64,000 nt of DNA from Trochalopteron elliotii (GCA_024734555.1 JANPWX010000215.1:2176929-2240928), one strand, 5' to 3'. Shown: positions 1 through 13,889, counted from the stretch's first letter. A program made the numbers and translations. Notes: a model not told the origin generated them from the letters alone.

Positions 1-58
1 AACCCTTCACAGCACGTGAACAGTTCTGACCTGGGTCTAACCTTCCCCTTCCCCACAG

Positions 59-385
59 GCCCATGGGCAGCACAGTGAGTCCCTGCTGCTCTGCTATGGA
101 ACTGCAAGACATGCCAGAGAGAGAAACTTTCCCCCAGATGAGGACTCCCAAATCCCACAGAACATCCCTGTGTCTTCAGCAAACCCTTCTGCTGATGAAC
201 ACAGCTTCCATGGCAGTGTTGGCACCTGTGATGAATGCACACATGCAGATATTGCTTGTCCTTATGCAGTTCCTGTACTACAGGGTAGTACTTCAAAAAG
301 GCATGAACACTTCTGGTACTTCTGTGACCAAATCTTCCTAAGATACAACAGCAACTGGAGAGAGAGAGCAACAAGAGACAGGTGA
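59..385 (+). other. Candidate terminal exon, unrecognised
   Basis: A pyrimidine tract ending CCCCACAG (AG at 57-58) is followed by 108 open codons in frame with GCC at 59, closed by TGA at 383-385. The peptide contains CDECTHADIACPYAVP and HEHFWYFCDQIF, so it is not low-complexity, but I recognise no family. No ATG starts the frame, so it would need an upstream exon outside the window. A second frame (63-341) is also open, which weakens the case. Chance ORF remains likely. Confidence 0.25.
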
Positions 386-3300
386 AAAGAAAGGTCACTG
401 ATTTGTGCAGACTAGGCTTCAGTGATATTCTCCAGCTGCAAAACTTCTCTACCAGACAGCTATTTCCACAAACTCATAAAATTACAGTGAAAAGTTTGTA
501 AGTCACAATTGCTCCATCCCACTGCAGCAAAAGTTAAAACCACCAAGCCAGAGCTTTACAAAGTTTAAACTTCATAAAAATAATTTAGTTTTATATTCCA
601 GGCCCCCTCCCCTCCAAAAATATTACTGTCTCCAGGTGAATCCACATTGCAAATGTGAGATTATTAAAAATTAGTTTTGATGCCGGCTGCTATTTTTAAG
701 TATCTCTGTGTAAATCTTAGATCTGGGGGCCCCACAATGAGCTCTCATGCAACACTGATATAATTTTAACAGCAGAAAAAATGGCTACAAAATTAGGAAG
801 TCTCTGATGATTTTACAAAACTAGCAGTGTAAGGATTATGCAGTACATATGAAAATTACCAGTAAGGCTAAGATTAAACATGATTGTGGTTTTATATTGA
901 TGATAAAACCAAATACGGGAGTATATGAATTCATGTATGCACATATACACACACTTCTTTGTAAAATGGTATTTTATTCCACATAAATAGACCAGTTATG
1001 AATATCTATTGCATGTGTGTTTAACAGTAGCACAAATAACACAATAGGAGATAGAAATTATACAGGAATGAGAGGATAAATTGCATCTATAAAGGAATTT
1101 ATTCATTCATTACAATATATCATCTAAGTATAAATATGTAATATGGATATATGATTTCTAAATATTATACATTTAATCTAACTGTAGATAGAGATATTTA
1201 CACTTCCACCTTTAAGTGAAGAAAAGTTAACTGTTCAAAAATTGATAGTGAAGGAAAACATCCCTGCTAATAACTCAGAATGATCAAAATTTCAGAAAGC
1301 TCTCACACAACTGTAGAAAACTGAATTACAGGTGAAATCCACTGCCTATAAACATAAAGTGACGCATTACAAAAATACACACACACAACCCCAATCACAT
1401 ACAAAGACATGGGCTCTATACCAGCTTATAAGAATGGCATTTTAGAGTCATCAAGAACAGCTATCTGAAAATGCCTCCTTGATGTCCAGCAGCAGAGAAA
1501 AATCTATTAATTTTGGGAATGGGACAGACTGGCAGGAGATATAACTGGAAAAGATTTTGACAGCAAACCAAGAATCCTCAAAATGTGATTTTATGAAAGT
1601 AGCTTGAATTCTGGTTGTTGTTTGTTTTACACCATTGCAGAGAAGAACTACAAAAGATATTAGGGCATAACAACATGGATGCTCAAAGATTATACTGTGA
1701 CTTTTATATTAAAAGAAGTGTCTTTCATCATGAAAGAGAAATGCACACAGAGTGGCTAGAGCAGAGATCCATAAAATCAAAGGTATGAAAGACAAATTGA
1801 GGCTCACAGAATAGAGACCATTAAATAAAATTACTGACAAGTCTCAAATGCAAGTAACAGTTTTTTACAGAAGCTTTACAGCTTTGTGCAATTCATTATC
1901 ACAACATAGTCTGAAGGCCAAATGCTACAAATGAGGATTACAGAAGGTAGTAAAGCATAAATCATTAAATACTATGAATGTGTTTCATATATTGAAGACT
2001 GTCAACTTATTCTCTTCTTGTAGTCTTGTCACATATTCTTTTCTATTGGAGAACTGCTCTTCAGAAATATTACACAGGTAACTAATGACTATTAGCCTAA
2101 ACATGGTTATTTAAATAATTTACTAACAGATGTCCTTTTGAATTATTAATTTCTCTTGGAAGTCTATAAAGCTTTATAATGAGACTAGTTAAATAAATGT
2201 TTTAGCTGTGACCTGAGGCAGAATTTTTTCCAAACAGCATCCTTCAGCTGATGAAGCCTAAGCCAGAATCTCAGTTCTTCTTGGTACTGTAACCCTCTTT
2301 TGGAGTATCTGAAGGAATTTTCTAAATTTTCTACTCATTATCATACATTTCCATTTATACTTCCACAAGAAAGTCTTCTTTGTTCATGAGGAAGAAGCAA
2401 ACAAAAATGACAGACGTTAATTTTTAAAATGCCTCACAAATTGATTTTACCCAAAGTCACTCTTCCAACATCACATGCACTGAATTGCAACTGCCTGCCA
2501 CGCTTAAGCTGTAATTCAGTCCATATAAGGACATCACATTAGGAAACTGCCTGTAGGGCTAACCACAGTATTACACAGAAAAAAAACATTAAAAAAAAAG
2601 AAAATCACAGAAGTTAAGCAACAAAAAGATTCAAATTGCTTTAGTTGAATAGTTTGATTTTACTTTTTACATTATTACAGTAAGTATTGTTAGTCTTCAT
2701 TGTTTGTACTTCTTATTTGGCAATTAGGACAAAAATAAATAGGAAAGGGCTTTTGTTTCATCAGTAGCATTTTTATGACAAGTTATGCCTCAAGCATACA
2801 CAAAGATCCTGCAGCATTCAGATGGGAGGCATGTAATATCACTGATATCCATGAGTAAAACTTCTACTCTGACACAAAGAATTGACACTAGAAAGCTGAT
2901 AGTAGCAAAACTGTGTAAAACAGTTGCTCTTTTCCCCAAATAAGTTTTCTAACACAAAGCCACAAAACCACATTTGTTACAATCTGCTACTTGGAAGAGG
3001 TTTGCCTAGAAAGCACTGTGATTTAACGTATTGCAAATGGTGTAAAGAAAATATAAAAGTGGTCCAAGAGGACCCCATCTAGAGTAAAGTTTTACAATGT
3101 CTTTGGTATCAGCTGATCAGATCATGCCATCATTTTTTGCATGCTGGATGGTTTCTACACCCACCTTCCTCAGTTTTCAAGTGGTCCTTGTACATGCTCA
3201 CGGGAAACTTGTAAAGCCTCACTAAGTCAGCACATAAAATACTGAATTACAACAGAATACTAGTGGTAGTCAGTGCCAAAAATCCCAAGTATAAATCTCC

Positions 3301-6297
3301 TTTTTGAACACTACAGGTGTTTCTTTTATGCAGAAATCTTAGCAAATAAGAGAGGTTGGGACTTAGTAGAGGATTTTGAAAGGCCTGGAAAAATTAAGAG
3401 AGGACAATCTAGATCAGCAAAAGAAAATCTGCAGTAACTAAGGGTAAATACATCATCTTTTTCAAACTTTTTTGCATTCTGATGGCCATCTTTCCTCTTA
3501 GGAAAAGCAGTTATGACAGTAGTTAAAAAATCAATACACAGAGTCGCATCACTAATAGGCATCCCCAATGTCATGCTTTTACTAAAGTTGCTAACATTTT
3601 TTTTTAATTAAGAGAAGATTGAAATTTCCATAAATATTTCAGACTCAAAAGTCAGACAATTTGTGTCTTCTGTGATGAAGAGGTAATAGCACAATAGGCA
3701 CAGGATCTGGACTGTGATCTGTTTTCTGAGAAACTGTAGCATATTAACATAGCCAGAGGCAGAGCTCAGGCAAAGCACTGTTGGAGACCTGTGACACCAA
3801 TCAAAGCAGTAGCACTTTGCAACACAGTACCAGTCCTGTAACATTCTTAATCTTTTTAAAAGAAAAATAATGTCTTACTTCTAAAACCTACTCAATTCCA
3901 TTACGAAAAAAAGCAACAAACCATTAAAAATCAGACGGAACCACTTTTCAGACATACAATAGCATTCTTATGGACACACGCCTGGCAAGTATGGTCTCCT
4001 CTGTTCTTACACAGATAAAATTACAATGAACTTCACTTAAAACTCTCAGATGAAGAAATAAAGCAGCCTCTAACTCAGGCATACATTTAATATATGAATT
4101 CTTGGAACGAGATTAAGTCAGTGTCCAAACCTCAATATTTCCTTGGATAGAAAGAAGTTTACAAGATTTTTCCTTCAGCCCAGTTTCTGAAGTCCCAGTT
4201 CAAAAATATAGGTCAAGTTACCTACTGCCTCCAAACTTTCTCAAAGTCAGCTCAAATAGTGCGAGCCTGACCCATTTTGAGTGGGGTCCTCAAAACTAAC
4301 AAAATAAATTAATCAGATGGCTGCATCACTTTTCAATATGTATTTTTTTCTCTGCATTAAAGTTTTTGCATATTAAATATATTAGCATTTGAATTCCATA
4401 CTCTGAGAAGATTGATGTGACAAACTCACAGGCATTTGGGGCTCACTAGTCAGCTCAAGGTAGATTAGTGCTTTATTTAATAACTCCTAGAGTAAACAAG
4501 TATCAATATACAGACTGAGCACAACAAGAAAAATATTATTTTTTCTGATCACTATCCATTAGTTTCACTGAAGAAAAATAAACATTGAAAATCAGAATAT
4601 ATAATATAATACAATTACTACACTAATTCCTTCTTTTGAGAATCTAAACAATGATAATTCTTTAACTCAAGTCTAGTATCTTCTTTTATTACTACTTGAA
4701 ACAGAGGAATGGGAAGCAGCTGCAAGCGAACATTTTCTACTTAGTAAAACTTGTCCACATACTATCCCATGTGGGAACATCCATTGGAAAATAATCTTCT
4801 TGCAAATTTTGTCCAAAACATTTCAGTAAGAAGAAAAGATATTTCTGCACTAAAAGTCCCACTTCCTGAGATATTTTTAAAAATGGCTTCATTCTGATTA
4901 TTAAACAATATTATTCTGAAAAACACCTATGAAAGGCTTTTGGCGATTTGTTGCCTTTTTTTGGCCAAGCCTGCCTTAAATCCAAAGCAACTGTCATCGC
5001 AGCAAAATGAACTTCATTGGCATGTATTACTGCTCTCTATAAATTTCTGCTAATACATTTCAAAGTGTTATTTCAGGTACAAATAAGGTGAATTTCTTAA
5101 TATACCCACCACAGATTTTCTCTGAGGATAACTATTACGAGAAATTCAACTGCAGTCTATTGATAAGAAGAGCTGCTCAGGTAAAAGGACTTTTATAGCC
5201 TGAGAACTGCTATCTATAATCTTGGCACTTTGATCTCTCAGAATATGAACTAATGTATCTGGAATGTAGCTCATTATTAATAGTTGAATATCTTAAAATG
5301 GAGCAGCTTTGAAGATCACTTCCAATATCAATAGCTTGCATTTATATAGGGCTTTCATTTTCAAGGACAATGGTACATGGTCCCTGAATCATACATATAC
5401 CCATGTACATAGAGACTTCTATTTGCATTCAAACACATCATTAAAATTAGAAATTTTAGAATCCATTTTAAAATAGATATAAATGCATAATCTATCAGCT
5501 TACATATAGTTTTTGAGACTTCAGTATGTAAGGCTAGGTGACAACCCAAAGTTTTATCACAGATATCAATGTGGTTGTACCAATTAGTTGTGGAGAACAT
5601 CATCCAGTGCTCTCCACAGAAAAAGTTATATCAGAAGATGACTTCTGTGAAGAAAACAAAAACAAAACAACCTTCATTTTTTACAGGTTCTGAAAATAAG
5701 GAGGAATACTATATCTTTTGCAGAAGAATCTTGGACAAAACACTGCTTGCACTATTTCACTTAATACAGGATAGACATTTCAGTCAATTCAGATCTTCAC
5801 AGACATACTTCTGTTGAAAACTCTCAGGTAAGATCCTTAAAAATTTCTACCAGGTTATTTTTAAATGAGATACAGAGGCCAAAGACTTTATACCAAACAA
5901 AATAAAGAAAATAATCTTTTAAACATGAAAATAAAAGAGGTCCGTTCAAAGATTTCTAATCCTAGAGCACTAGTTCCCCTTCATTAAAACTGATTATGCT
6001 TGCTATGCAATGTTTCAAAGGCACACTGTATCGTAATTTACCTCTCCCACTTGTACTTCTCCACTGCACAAATTAAATTTCACCAAAACATCTAAGGAAA
6101 AGAGTCAAGACAGAAAAGAATTTACCAGGTTAAAAAAAAAAACAAACACACCTCTCTAAACAAACATAGGTCAACCTTTTCCTAAACACCAACTTATGAC
6201 TTCCAAACAGGGAGGGCAAAATCCCTTCAGCACTGAAGCAAAAGGGAACTTTAATACCAACTTTAACACTGTTGGATATCATCTCTCAAACTAAGGA
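386..6297. other. AT-rich non-coding DNA
   Basis: No gene, RNA or young repeat recognised. Short frames at 3326-3844 and 5361-5817 have no supporting splice sites or similarity. A short (CA)n occurs near 1377-1386 and poly-A patches near 2580-2600. Confidence 0.6.
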
Positions 6298-6301
6298 AAG
6301 C

Positions 6302-6719
6302 TGTGTTGCCGCTCCTTTCATGGGGGGCCGCTATTGCCGACTAGCAGTTCTCCCAGACCACAGAAGCAGTTTGTGTGGGTCCGTCAGCTCAGCTGGCTGT
6401 GTGTGGGTTCAGGCTTGGAAGAAGGAAGCGTGCTCTCTCTTGGGATGTTTATTCAGTGCAGGCCCATGTGGAAGAGGCTTTGCCAGAGCCCGTCTCCACA
6501 TGGAGAGGCATGGAGAGAGAGCTAGACTGGGCCTCGTGTGTCCCTTTTCCCAGCTCAGGGGCTGGGCAGGGAAACACTGACCCAATGGGGAAGGGAAGGG
6601 AGTGGGGTTACATCAGGAGGAATCCACCAGGGTCATCACGGGTAGGGGGCTGAAAGGGACATACCAAGTACAGACAAATAACAAATACAAATTCAAAACC
6701 TAAAATCCGCGCTGCTACA
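6302..6719 (-). mobile_element. Solo LTR, minus strand, 418 bp with intact target duplication
   Basis: Read on the minus strand, it starts TGTAGCAGCGCGG and ends GGCAACACA, with canonical TG...CA termini. The flanking 4-mer AAGC occurs at 6298-6301 and 6720-6723 exactly. A minus-strand AATAAA signal (TTTATT on + at 6448-6453) is placed as in an LTR R region. It is a GC-rich block in AT-rich DNA, and it explains the three overlapping + ORFs at 6272-6653. A 4-bp duplication suggests a gammaretrovirus-like (ERV1) group; this is inference. Confidence 0.85.
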
Positions 6720-6723
6720 AAGC

Positions 6724-9700
6724 TGAAAGGAGCTGAACTTATTACTTATTTAAATAACTAATCTTTTAGCAATTTATCTGTCTTTTTTTAGATACTACAT
6801 CTATGTAAAAGATTATTTTTCCATAATTACTATAAAAGCCTTCCACAACCCAACATTTGCAGTATTGCATCCTATTTCCAAGTGTAATGACCCTCAAAAT
6901 CCAAGATTGATTTTGGCTTTATTCTGATCAATACTCATCTCCAAGACATATTTGACTTCGCACTGACCTAAACAAAAAGGTCACTATCTGTGTATTAGTC
7001 AATCTCCAAAACATTTATTAAATTAATTTCAGAGACCACAAAAGGTATATTGTTACAACTGTTTCTATCTGGGATTTCTATCCATCATCCTTAGTAAGAT
7101 TTACATGCAACTGATAATCTACATAATCACATTGTCACTGTGGTGGATTTCTCAAAATGTCTTGATCTGTTCGCAATTATTTTAAGATTAAACTTTTTTG
7201 TATTTATCTGATTGGAGGAACACCACCATATTATATAGTTACTGGACCACTGGAATCCAGTGTTACACATATTAACGTCAGTGGGAGAGTACATCTCCCT
7301 TCAGTGTCAAACTGAACTTGACTTGGGGGGAATATAAAATACTTCGTTTATACTTTAGGTCCCCCTGAAAGCAAAGCAGGAGAAACCTTTTCAACCAAAG
7401 TATTCTGACCAGCATATTTTTTAAAGAAAATTCACAGCATTCAGAAGCATTATTTCTATAATGCTTATTTTTTAAAAATATAGATTTCTGATTAGCTTTT
7501 TTATTACATTGGCTAATTTCAAAGTAGGACTATAAAAACAATACGTGCATTAAGGCAATGGATAACATAATAACAAAATTGTTGCTGACTGATCTGGGGT
7601 AGGCTTCTGCTCACTTTTATTTCCTTTCTTCAAACAAACAAAAGAATCAAGTTTAGAAAAACACAAAGAAAAGAGAAAGACCACTAAATATAGGATATAA
7701 TTAATAGTTTTTAAAACTAAGATTAGTAAATTAATTTCATGGCCTTTTTGTTCTTGTCACAAAATGTAATTTTGCCTCCCAAGGACATTACAAATTTCAA
7801 TAGAACTATCTGCATTTCTGATAGATAACACAATTTAATCTTAGCAGAGTAAAGACCCCAAACAGTAAATTATTTGAGACAAGAACCATGTGTTTATTTT
7901 CTCCTTCAAACAATCTACCTTAAATTAAATAATTTTACAACCTAGCTGAAATTTTAAGCTAAAATAATACTAAAGACTTCATGAAATTTCTGTCTAGAAG
8001 TATTATTAAAAACCAAGTATTTGTAAGTTACTCATGTATATTTCAATACAATTCTATTAGACCTTACATACTTGGAATTTTCACCCAGCAGACACATTTG
8101 CTTAAAAATTCAAATTTAAGCTGTCCCTGCCTCTGGAGCTGCAGATACTAAAAGACAAATGAGTAGGCAGAATAAAGTGAATAGTAAGCAAAAGGGAGAA
8201 GTTAAATGAAAATAAAACCAAAAGAGCAGACAGTAATCAAGACTAAGGATGGAAAAAGCCAGAGAGGAGGAAAATAATCTCATAAACATAATGAAAAAAA
8301 ATTATCCAAGTTTCCTAACCATAGCACAAATATGGGTCTCACAGCTCTGTCCAGGGTGAACAAGCCCCTATTTCAAACTCAACTGTTTGACGACCTTCAG
8401 ATTCCCACTTCCATACTGCTACCACCACCACTGGTCTTGGGCCAAGGAAGAGAGACAGACTTACCTTTCTCCAGCTGGAATCTACCTAAAATTACTCATG
8501 TAAAGTATCTTTCTACTAAATAACATTATATTAGAAGTAAACCCTTTTCTACCCAAACAAGTGGTCCCAAAGTATGCAGGTTACCTAAGTACCCTCCGAG
8601 GGCAAGAGTGTTTGCCAAACTTTGACATCCTGACTTTTGAAGCAGGAAGAGTACAGTACATACTCTGCTATGGTTGCTAATGGATTCATCCAAAAGACAT
8701 CTCTAAGGAACAACAGAGAGCTAAAAAGAAGCCTGTGCTATTATCTGAAATGTGAGCAGTTCCACCAGAGATGCTGGCATGCCACACAAAAGCAAAATTA
8801 CACTCTCCTGCACACAACACAAACAGTCAACAAGATCTGCCAATAGACTAAAGCTCTTCTAAACCTGTCTTTTATAGGTTTCTATATTATTTTAGTATTC
8901 TGCCCATTTTAGCAGAATTTCAGCTCCACAAACTACTACATTCAGAGTCCTCACTGCCTATGGTATGTGAGGGTGACAGAAGAACGTCTAAAAATGTCTA
9001 CATTGCCCATATTTTCATATTCCTTTACATGACGGCTCTCATTTGAAAACATTTTGAGTATTATGTGTTTTCAGAAGAAATTTATAAGAGCGTGTAAAGC
9101 CATTCAGAGGAAGAGACAGACCTAAGCACAGGCTGAGGAGTGAAGAGAGCAGAAGAGATTTATGTCCCACTTCAGACAGCCCGGAGGGCTGCTGAAGCAA
9201 AGGCAAAAGAATCAGGAATAGAAAAGCAGGCTGCACACAATGCTGTTTTAGCCTGCTAAGGAGCAACAAGCAGCTTAAAGCTGACGTAGAAGAACACTCG
9301 CTCAAGAGGGGTTGAACACTGGCAAGCACCAAAGAAGAATTAAGACTTTCTGAAGCTTCACTATAAACAGCCTGAAAGAGAGCTGGGCTGGCATGCTGCA
9401 TGACATTTAAAGCTTTGACAGAAGCTAAATGCAAACACTTCCTGGGCACATATAATCCCTTCTGGAAAAACAGACAAACTCCATCTCAAAACTTCTGCAA
9501 TACTTCCCAACCACTCTCTGCTGCCACTAGAACCCATGTGTTCCAACAGGAAGATGTTCTCCAAATTTCTGCAAGACAATTTTTTCAAGGGTAGTACTCA
9601 GTTGTTCTCCTGACAGCAATGTCCTTTGAAGCCTCTACTTCCCTTCTGTTGATGCCCTCCTGAGTTTGCAGATGGAGTCCATGTCCTACATAGCTTTCAT

Positions 9701-12700
9701 TTCACTTGGTCAAACAAATCAGGACTTCTTTTGTCACCTTATGACCAGACCGTCCGGCCCTTTACAGCACCTAACCCAATTTCAGTTCTTTCTTCTTGAA
9801 GATGAGTGATAAGAACACTTCCTCTCATCATAAGTTAGTGCGAGTTTATACTATTATTTTTTCTCAGATCTTTCAGAACCCTCTCCACACAGGCATCATA
9901 AGGTTAGATTTTGTTTTTCCCACTGCTACTTTACTTTGACCATCCAGGTGAATATTTCCTTTACTTCTCCCCAAGTTTCTATCACAGAACAAATCTTATA
10001 TAGGCTATATATTCATATATGAATACAAGGACTAATGAATTAATTACAGCATCATTCAAAGACCTCTACTTCAGCAACTTGGATATGAACACATTTGCCA
10101 AATATACAACAGAGGAGATAAGGACAACAGTGGAAAGAGAGACTCAGTTTTCATACATAAATTTCAAGACAGCTGCTATATATCCACACACTACCAGTCA
10201 ACCATATGAAAGTTAAAGTGGATAGTCATATATTACAAAAGTAATTTTCTACTTGTAATATGCAAATTATTTCCAAGTGGTCTAATACACACAATTAAGA
10301 AAAACTGACCCACTGAAACCAAAATTTAAATGGGAAATTGACTCTACTGTAAAATTGCCCATGGTCTGTGAATCAAAATAAATGTGAGAACCACTTCTTA
10401 TATTATTTGGGTACCTTCCTTGTATGTGGTAATTTGAGTTGAGGGCACAGTTCTGACAGGCATTCAATGCTTATGATAAACTAACAGCTCAAAGAAGATA
10501 CTGAATATATTTAGCTCATGAATAGTTTTGCTTCTGAAAGGAAGAGTAACTATTACATCAGCACAATCCATCATAGCAGACTGAAACCTGTGATCTATGT
10601 GAGTATTAGCATTCTAGCTCATCTTTTTCTGCATCTCCTTTACAAGACATTTAATCCTGGTTTCAACCTCTGTCAGGTAAAAGTCTCAAGCACAGAAGAA
10701 AGTAAATGAAGAAGCAAGAACTTTTTCCTATTATTAAAGTAAGAAATTCTAGGATATCTTTTACATTATCTATACATTTACTTCTCTGTCTAATGGAATA
10801 GAGCTGGAGAAAGTAGACTGCTATGGATAAAAACCAATTTAAAACAGTTTTGCAGCTGTTAAAACAAAAACAAAAATTCTTTCTTTTCCTGATTACATTC
10901 CAAATACGTTTGGGATATGGATTAACTACCGATTAAGTGTGATAAACCAATGACTTACACCTTTAAAGCAGTCAGGAAGACAAATGAAAACATATTTCAC
11001 CCTACACACACTGACCTAAGGAATTACAAAGAATGGAAAGCATGGGAATTTACTACTTCAGCTGAATTCTTTAATTCAATAAAAATTTTAGTATCAAGTA
11101 ATTAAAGTTATCCCTTTCTCTACTGTCCACATTAATGTTTCAATAGGATCCAAATAAAAATTTTGTTGTTCTCTTGTGGATTTGGATGGAGGGCCTAATT
11201 GCAGTAATCCTAGATCCCTCCCCACAGCTCTTATGGCCAGCTGTGACAGACACACTGCATATGACTGCTGTAATATATGGTACACTGGTGTGATATATAG
11301 CCTATAGAAGTACTATGTCAGAATATTATCGCTTTGACAGCCTCCCACTACTCCCCCTTGTCATAAAATGCACAATGTGGGAAGATAAATGTGGAATCCA
11401 AGTGCCTAACCACAGGTGGAATTTCTGGTATTTTTACCTATCCAAGAAAATGAATTATAAAACATCAGAAATAATGCAGCAGTTCCTAAAGATGCTCTAA
11501 ATTCCTTATTTTTCAAAGGAAAGCCCTTAATCTGTTCCAAGGAGACAAAGTAGTGATGAATTAGAGCCTGTACCATCTCACCAGAAAACGTGCATTACCC
11601 CAGATTAGCACCAAAAAAACAATGAAACATCTGATAACTTAACAAAAAAAAATCTCAACAGTTGTTCAGAATCTCAAGTCAGAACAGGTCTCACAAAATT
11701 AACCAGTCACATAAATCTGGATTTTTTAAGAAAGTCTTGAATTATTGTCTATTATTGTATGAATGGCCTTAAGAGAGAGTGAGTTATTCCAAAATAAAGC
11801 CAATAGTATAGCTGAAACAGGAACAAGTCACGGACAACTTGTACCTGAGAAAATCACCTGCTCCCAAGGCACAGCATGATGTCCTCAAGTGACTTTCATA
11901 ACATCCGTCCCTGACTGTCTTCCAGATGCTCTCAAAGAGACCTCCTAGAAAAAATGGTGTTTTCAATAGCCTTTGGAAAATAGACGTAAAGTCAGGAAAG
12001 GTCAGGATAGGTCTTGTAACCTATACATAAGCAGCAAATTATTTTAATATGTTATCTTACACACATTAAACTACAGGATGACCTGATCAGTTCTTAGAAA
12101 GTGAACATTTTAATGAAGTACAAGTCTGTTAAACCGACTTTCTTCAGCGTAGCTTCTTTAAACTTAGTGCTAATGTATAAATCGTTAAATATAGCCAAAT
12201 CAGAAACTTCACTCGGAATTAAGCCTCCCAGTCTGTGTTCGAAAAGATTATAGGTTATGTGTATAGTTCACACAACATGGAAAGCCACATCCATAACCCA
12301 GAACCACTTTTCTCAGGTTCCATAATAACACAGATTTACATTTCACTTAGGCTGAGTTACTAAAAGGAAACACCCATAACTTGAATTTAACTTTATGCCA
12401 ACAGCCTTTACTACAAGTGTTGTTTTCTTTTTAAATTATACCTTGTTCTGTACATTCCTTTTGGTTGTTTAAGGGAGCTCCAGAAGTCGTCTAACTGTAT
12501 GCGAGTCAAGACTGTCCCCATGCCCTCTGGTCTCTTTTCAGATGCCTCTCCGCTACTCTTGCAACATCAGTTTCGCTGGTCCCGTTACAAAACGCAGCAT
12601 TAGCACGTCAGTACCAGCGCTGAGCGCTCCCAGGCGCAGAGCGGCACTTCTGCGTGGGCTTAAAAGGCGCAACTACAACGCTGCTCCTGCGACACGCACA

Positions 12701-12850
12701 AATTAACCGGACAGAAGACTTTTTTTTCTTAAAATTGCAATTATTTGCTTTCACAAAGCACCCTGACAGCTTCAGTCCCGGGCCAAAGGCTCGCTCACGG
12801 GGCGCTGGGCAAACCCTCTCTGACAGCTTTTTTACTTTTTATAGTCACGA
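6724..12850. other. AT-rich non-coding DNA
   Basis: No recognised gene or repeat. The 136-codon minus frame at 9039-9449 is Leu/Ser-rich and has no visible domain; 9361-9594 is open on both strands. If the CpG island at 13 kb drives a leftward gene, this stretch would be its first intron. Confidence 0.55.
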
Positions 12851-12859
12851 CTTCACGTC

Positions 12860-13700
12860 ATGCCTTTTTGCTTTGCCTCCCCACCAAGAGTGTACGCACA
12901 GCCAAGCGGCCGCTCTAAAAGTGCTAAACTCTGCGTAACACCTACAAGAACCCCGAGCAAACACTTTTCCCAGCCGCCCGCCCGACTCCTTCGCAACTCC
13001 GCGTCGGGAACAGCCGCACCGGCTGCCAGAACGCGGCACCTCCCTGGCGGTGGCAGCCGGGGAGGTGGCAGGGCAAGGTCCCGGTATGACTGAGCCCACC
13101 GGCGGGGAGGGGGGGAAACAGAGGGAGCAGGTGGGAGCCCAGCTCCGCGGCCGCCCGCAAGCAGCTCCCCTCCCCATCCCCGCACCGCCCTGCGGCGGCT
13201 CCGCTTCCCCGCCGCCGCCGGGGAGGACGAGCCCGGGGAGGGCAGACGCTCCCCCGGTGCGGGAGGACGCCCGCCCGCCGCACTCACCGCCCCTCGCCGC
13301 TCCGCTGCCCGCGCCGGGACGCGGCGGCAGCTCCCTCCCTCCTGCGGCGGGGCGGAGGCTCCGCGCCCCCCGTGCCCCGCGCCGCCCACGCCGCCTTCCG
13401 CGGGCCTTCACCCGCCCCCCGGCATCACGCGGCCGCCCCTCCCCGGGAGCCGGCGGGTCCATCCGCAATGCAGCTGCGGCCGCCCTCTCCTCCTTCTGCT
13501 GCCTCTCCTCCTCCGCCCGGCCCGTGCGGGCACCTGCCCGCTGCCCTTTGGGTGCGGGAATACGATCTGCGCACCCGGGCCCAGCCCCGCGGGCGGCGGC
13601 CAGCGGGCACCGCGCCCGCTCCCACGGCCGAGGAGCTCCGTGCCCTGTCATGGGTGTGAGACTGGGAGGAGAGACGGGAGAGGGCGAAACAGGAGAACAG
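12860..13700. promoter_or_regulatory. CpG island with no assigned gene
   Basis: Dense CpG and very high GC from about 12.89 to 13.65 kb in AT-rich DNA, with a TCACGTCA CRE-like site at 12853-12860 on its left edge. Long frames on both strands (up to 339 codons at 12845-13864, minus) are composition artefacts: rich in R, G, A and P, with no recognisable domain. A strong minus-strand donor, G|GTGAGT, lies at 13287-13282. This favours a leftward transcript with first exon right of 13288. In human, THSD7A is the divergent neighbour of TMEM106B, but I see no signal peptide or thrombospondin repeat here, so no gene is named. Confidence 0.8.
13282..13288 (-). other. Candidate splice donor, minus strand
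   Basis: Plus strand ACTCACC reads GGTGAGT on the minus strand, a near-consensus 5' splice site inside the CpG island. The possible exon upstream on that strand contains ATG (13460-13458), with an open frame into the donor, but its peptide is R/G-rich and unrecognised. Confidence 0.4.
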
Positions 13701-13712
13701 TACAAGAGAGGG

Positions 13713-13738
13713 GGGGGGGAAAGACACACACACACACA
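13713..13738. repeat. G-run and CA microsatellite at the island edge
   Basis: A run of about nine G is followed by GAAAGA and (CA)n, marking the right edge of the CpG island. Confidence 0.85.
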
Positions 13739-13889
13739 TAAAAAGGAATAATAAAGGAAAGAAGAATATAGGGGAATGGGGTGGGGGATGAGGAAAGGAT
13801 GGAAAGGGTGTTGAAGGGTGTTGTTCCCAAACAGACTTTTGCGGGTTGTTTCTACCCCCCACAAACCTATTACTGCGCTGGACCCCTGG

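Noticed and set aside
6272..6653. Three overlapping + strand frames
   Set aside because: Explained by the GC-rich minus-strand LTR.
9039..9449. 136-codon minus-strand frame
   Set aside because: Leu/Ser-rich, with no recognised family, no convincing exon boundaries, and overlap with an opposite-strand frame.
1..12850. THSD7A exons expected from synteny
   Set aside because: No thrombospondin type 1 signature (WSxWSxC, CxxTCG) was seen in any frame on the minus strand, so the gene is not annotated.
12845..13864. 339-codon minus-strand frame and 233-codon plus-strand frame in the CpG island
   Set aside because: Both are open because GC-rich DNA has few stops. The peptides are R/G/A/P-rich, overlap each other on opposite strands and have no domain.
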